Source of the DNA: Actinomycetota bacterium
GTDB lineage: Bacteria; Actinomycetota; Thermoleophilia; Gaiellales; Gaiellaceae
Direction of reading: 5' to 3'
Length of the DNA: 8,553 nt
Assembly: GCA_013816275.1 (NCBI GenBank)
Contig: JACDER010000043.1
Coordinates: 1 to 8,553 of the forward strand
Part shown: piece after piece, positions 5,648 to 8,553 of the stretch
Numbering within the stretch: the first letter of the stretch is position 1
How the letters are laid out: the number at the start of each line of letters is the position of its first letter
Translations under genes and position numbers: made by a program
The notes under the pieces: generated by a model
Told to the model about the DNA's origin: nothing
What the model saw: the letters and a program-made list of their open reading frames with translations, nothing else
Databases searched by the model: none

Positions 5648-7158
5648 GGGGTCATCACGCCCTCGATCGTGGATCGCGGCTGCGTCTGGATCGGAAAGAT
5701 CCCCGACCCCGTAGTCGTCGAGGGCGGCCCATACGACGTCCACCCGGCGCTGACAGTGGCCCGCGGGAACGAGTGCCCGCTGATCGCCGCCGGCCAGACC
5801 GAGAGCGCGAGCAGGCAGGCGACGAGCGGGACGATCACGCCGAGCTCGGCGGGGCGCAGGTCGAGGGCGTCATCCGTCACGAGGCCGCCCCGCTTCCGGT
5901 GGAGCACGGCCGAGATCATCCGCAGCATGTACATCGCGGCGAGCACGATCGCGCCGCCTCCGATCACGCCCCACAGCCAGCCCTGCTGGAAGACCCCGGC
6001 GAGGATGAGGAACTCGCCCGCGAACGCGGTCGACCCGGGCACGGCCAGCGCGATGATCCCGGTCGTCATCAGCACCGTCGCGAGAATGGGCCGGCCGCGG
6101 GCCATCCCGCCCAGGAAGGCGAAGTCGTCCGTGGTGGTGCGGCGCATCACGCTCCCGGCGAGCAGGAAGAGGGCGGCCGAGATGAGGCCGTGGTTGATCA
6201 TCTGCAGGATCGCGCCGTCGAAGCCGAGCTGGTTGCCGGCGAAGAGGCCGAGGGTGATCAGCCCCATCTGGGCCAGGCTCGAGTAGGCGATCACGCCGCG
6301 GATGTCCGGTGCCCGGAAGGCGAGGAACGACCCGTAGACGAGGCCGATCGCGGCGAGCACGAGGATGGTGGTCCGCATGTCCGCCGTGGGCCCGGGGAAC
6401 TTGCGGATCGCGATCGCGAGGAACCCGTACGCGGCCGCCTTCGAGACGACGCCCGACAGCACCCCGGCGACCTCCGGCGACGACTCCCGGTAAGCGTCCG
6501 GTAACCAGCCGTGCAGCGGGAAGAGCGGCGCCTTCACCGCGAAGGCGGCGGCGAAGCCGAGGAAGATCCAGAGGCTCGACGACGTGCCGCTCGAGATCAG
6601 GTCGAACGTCCCCTGCTGGAGGCCGAAGACGATGATCGAGGCCAGCATCAGCAGCGATCCGGCCATGGTGTAGATGACGAACTTGACCGTCGCGGCCATC
6701 CGGCCGGGCCCGCCCCAGACGCCGATGAGGATGTAGAGCGGGATCAGCATCCCCTCCCAGAAGGCGTAGAAGAGGAGGAGATCCTGCGCGACGAAGACGC
6801 CGATCACGGCGCCGGTGAGCAGCAGCATCAGGCCGAAATAGGCGCGCGGCCGCTCCCGTCCCGTCCAGAAGGCGTAGCCGATCGCGCAGGCCATCACGAC
6901 CGTCGTCAGCCCGGCGAGCCAGAGCGAGAACCCGTAGAAGCCGACGTGGTACGAGACGTGGAGGTCGCTGAACCAGCTCTGGTGCGCCTCGAACTGGAGC
7001 CCGCGGGAGAAGTCGAAGCGCGCGACGGTGTCGATCCAGAGGCCGACCTCGACGAGCGAGAGGAGGAAAGCGATCGAGCCGACCCAGAAGCGCGGCAGCG
7101 GCAGCAGCCACAGCAGGAGCGCGCCGCCGACGGGGAGCAGGATCAGCGCAGTCGTCAT
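5644..7158 (-). CDS. nuoM: NADH-quinone oxidoreductase subunit M
   Basis: Middle antiporter-like proton-pumping subunit of complex I, 504 residues, about 14 membrane helices. The N-terminal MTTALILLPVGGALLLWLLP is a first membrane helix. Key charged residues visible: Glu135 in YAFWEGMLIPLYILIG (TM5 glutamate of the family), Lys209 in AFAVKAPLFPLHGWLPDAY, Lys240 in GVVSKAAAYGFL, and Glu382 in TAFAGEFLILAG (TM12 glutamate position). The loop-helix after TM10 reads DIRGVIAYSSLAQMG, where NuoL here has DIKR. The last 38 or so residues, from about Arg466, are Gly/Ser/Thr/Pro-rich (PPSTTTGSGIF) and do not look like a membrane helix or any conserved nuoM end. The ATG at 7156-7158 overlaps the nuoL stop (ATGA), and the stop overlaps the nuoN GTG (GTGA). 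No good Shine-Dalgarno sequence precedes the start, consistent with coupling. Confidence 0.97.
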   Translation of the reverse strand: MTTALILLPVGGALLLWLLPLPRFWVGSIAFLLSLVEVGLWIDTVARFDFSRGLQFEAHQSWFSDLHVSYHVGFYGFSLWLAGLTTVVMACAIGYAFWTGRERPRAYFGLMLLLTGAVIGVFVAQDLLLFYAFWEGMLIPLYILIGVWGGPGRMAATVKFVIYTMAGSLLMLASIIVFGLQQGTFDLISSGTSSSLWIFLGFAAAFAVKAPLFPLHGWLPDAYRESSPEVAGVLSGVVSKAAAYGFLAIAIRKFPGPTADMRTTILVLAAIGLVYGSFLAFRAPDIRGVIAYSSLAQMGLITLGLFAGNQLGFDGAILQMINHGLISAALFLLAGSVMRRTTTDDFAFLGGMARGRPILATVLMTTGIIALAVPGSTAFAGEFLILAGVFQQGWLWGVIGGGAIVLAAMYMLRMISAVLHRKRGGLVTDDALDLRPAELGVIVPLVACLLALSVWPAAISGHSFPRATVSAGWTSYGPPSTTTGSGIFPIQTQPRSTIEGVMTP

Positions 7159-8553
7159 CGAACCGCCACGAAGACGATTGCCATGACGGTGACTCCGGCC
7201 GCGATCGCGAGCGCGTACGAGCGCACGAGGCCGGTCTGGGCGCGACTGGTCTCACCACCGAGCTTGCGGACGGCGGAGGCGATGCCGCCGACGGAGCCCA
7301 GGATCACGGGCTCCTCGATCAACCAGGCAAAGCCGCGGGCCAGCGCGACCGCCGGCCTGTAGAAGAGCGCGTCGTACAGCTCGTCGAAGTAGAACTTGTG
7401 CTCGAGGAGCGACTGGACCGGCGCGATCCTCGGGACCGTTGTCCAGCGCCGGACGTAGATCAGCCACGCGATCCCGATGCCGAGCGCGCCCGCGGCGACG
7501 CCGACGATGCTCGAGGCGACCTCCTGCCAGCCGGAGGCTTCGACGAGCGCCGGAGCAACAGGGTCGAGCCACTGGGAGATCGGCGTCCACAGTCCCGCGA
7601 ACTGGATCCAGCCGCCGATCGCGGCGAGCACGGCAAGCACGCCGACCGTCCAGGCCATCGAGATGCCGGCCACGTCCTTCTTCAGCGCGTGAAAGTGCTC
7701 GCGCACCCAGGCCGAAGGCTCGCCGCCGAAGACCATGAAGAGCATCCGGAACGTGTAGAGGCCGGTCAGCAGCGCTCCGATGACGCCGACGACCCACAGC
7801 ACTGCACCGTACGAGCCCTCGGCGAGGGAGGCGGCCAGGATCGAGTCCTTCGAGAAGAAGCCCGCGAACGGCGGGATGCCGACCAAAGCGAGCGAGCCGA
7901 TCAGGAACGCGACGTACGTCAGCGGCATGTAGCGGCGTAACCCGCCCATCCTCCGCATGTCCTGCTCGGCCGCGAGCGAGTGGATGACGATTCCGGCGGC
8001 CATGAACAGGAGGGCCTTGAAGAACGCGTGCGTCATCAGGTGGAACATCCCGTTCGCGTACGCCCCGATGCCCGCGGCCAGGAACATGTAGCCGATCTGC
8101 GACATCGTCGAGTACGCGATCACCCGTTTGATGTCGGTCTGGACGAGCGCGATGAGCCCGGCGAGCAGGATCGTGGCCGCGCCGAGGCCGGCGGCGAGAT
8201 CCTGGACGACCGGAGCGAGCTCGAACAGGGCGTGCGTGCGGACGATCAGGTAGACACCCGCCGTAACCATGGTTGCGGCGTGGATGAGGGCGCTGACCGG
8301 AGTCGGCCCTTCCATCGCGTCCGGAAGCCAGGTCTGGAGCGGTAGCTGGGCCGACTTCGCGACGGCGCCGCCGAGCAGGCCCAGGGCGATGAGAGTGGTC
8401 ACCGTCGAGCTCAGGCCCTCGGCCCGCCCGAACGAGAGCGCGTAGTCGAGGGTGCCGGTGTGCTGGATGAGCAGGAAGAGCGCGATCGCGAAGGTCGCGT
8501 CGCCGAACGCGTTCATGATGAAGGCCTTCTTGGCCGCGGCGACCGCGCTTGGC
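7155..8553 (-). CDS. nuoL: NADH-quinone oxidoreductase subunit L (5' end outside window)
   Basis: Distal proton-pumping antiporter-like subunit of respiratory complex I, in the cytoplasmic membrane. The reading frame runs open to the window edge; 465 residues are visible, starting ...AVAAAKKAFIMNAFGD. The family is usually about 610-650 residues, so roughly 150 N-terminal residues, including the TM5 glutamate region, lie upstream. Diagnostic motifs are present: LPLQTWLPDAMEGPTPVS followed by ALIHAATMV, DIKRVIAYSTMSQIGYM, HAFFKALLF and FAGFFSKDSIL. Proton-path candidates are the Lys at 8355-8357, His at 8280-8282, Lys at 8016-8018 and Lys at 7848-7850. After the antiporter core come the conserved KFYFDELYD stretch (about 7370-7395), a long amphipathic segment matching the lateral helix HL, and a last membrane helix near the C-terminus. 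The ATG at 8514-8516 is internal, not the start. The stop overlaps the nuoM ATG as ATGA, so the two are probably translationally coupled. Confidence 0.97.
   Translation of the reverse strand, partial: PSAVAAAKKAFIMNAFGDATFAIALFLLIQHTGTLDYALSFGRAEGLSSTVTTLIALGLLGGAVAKSAQLPLQTWLPDAMEGPTPVSALIHAATMVTAGVYLIVRTHALFELAPVVQDLAAGLGAATILLAGLIALVQTDIKRVIAYSTMSQIGYMFLAAGIGAYANGMFHLMTHAFFKALLFMAAGIVIHSLAAEQDMRRMGGLRRYMPLTYVAFLIGSLALVGIPPFAGFFSKDSILAASLAEGSYGAVLWVVGVIGALLTGLYTFRMLFMVFGGEPSAWVREHFHALKKDVAGISMAWTVGVLAVLAAIGGWIQFAGLWTPISQWLDPVAPALVEASGWQEVASSIVGVAAGALGIGIAWLIYVRRWTTVPRIAPVQSLLEHKFYFDELYDALFYRPAVALARGFAWLIEEPVILGSVGGIASAVRKLGGETSRAQTGLVRSYALAIAAGVTVMAIVFVAVR

Noticed and set aside
5648..5743. 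Longer NuoN start at ATG 5743
   Set aside because: Would add 32 acidic, non-membrane residues inside nuoM; the GTG at 5647 gives the usual first helix and a GTGA overlap matching the operon style.
4724..6286. Long plus-strand open frame of 520 codons, antisense to nuoN and nuoM
   Set aside because: Composition is Arg/Glu/Asp-rich without domain or membrane pattern, and it mirrors two certain genes. Such open antisense frames are expected at this GC content.
6511..7362. Plus-strand acidic frame across the nuoM/nuoL junction
   Set aside because: Highly charged, repetitive composition typical of the antisense of membrane protein genes; no start signal seen.

Overview
High-GC bacterial chromosome segment with very tight gene packing. 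The protein style (NuoM/NuoN of actinobacterial type, many 4-base gene overlaps, Ala/Arg/Asp/Glu-rich proteins) suggests an actinobacterium, most likely of the Thermoleophilia (Gaiellales/Solirubrobacterales) type. This placement is an inference from sequence style; no rRNA or marker gene is present to prove it. I see no tRNA, rRNA, CRISPR, insertion sequence or phage gene.

Layout, right to left on the minus strand. (1) 8553-4181 is the 3' end of a respiratory complex I (nuo) operon: nuoL (5' end outside the window), nuoM and nuoN, the three antiporter-like proton-pumping membrane subunits, joined by 4-base ATGA and GTGA overlaps. (2) 3756-4232 on the plus strand is a lone small membrane protein gene, tail-to-tail with nuoN and overlapping its 3' end by 52 bases. 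(3) 3711-32, minus strand, is a separate five-gene unit: an UPF0173-type metallo-beta-lactamase-fold hydrolase; a DUF1028 protein with an unusual N-terminal extension and a C-terminal putative peptidoglycan-binding domain; then three tandem paralogues, each a cupin domain followed by a short TPR region. All four junctions in this unit are ATGA overlaps, so the five proteins are probably translated as one coupled set.

The 44-base gap between the divergent starts at 3711 and 3756 holds a 10-bp perfect palindrome (16-bp imperfect) and a TANNNT box exactly 7 nt before the hydrolase ATG, the arrangement expected of a leaderless actinobacterial transcript.

The nuo part is routine. The five-gene unit is the part worth attention. 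Its function is not known to me, but the combination is specific: a metal-dependent hydrolase, a probable Ntn-fold protein whose Gly-Thr junction looks like an autoprocessing site, and three cupin-TPR copies in which a metal-ligand position is kept in one copy and replaced in two. No gene-free stretch exceeds 44 bases; bases 1-31 carry nothing I can identify.
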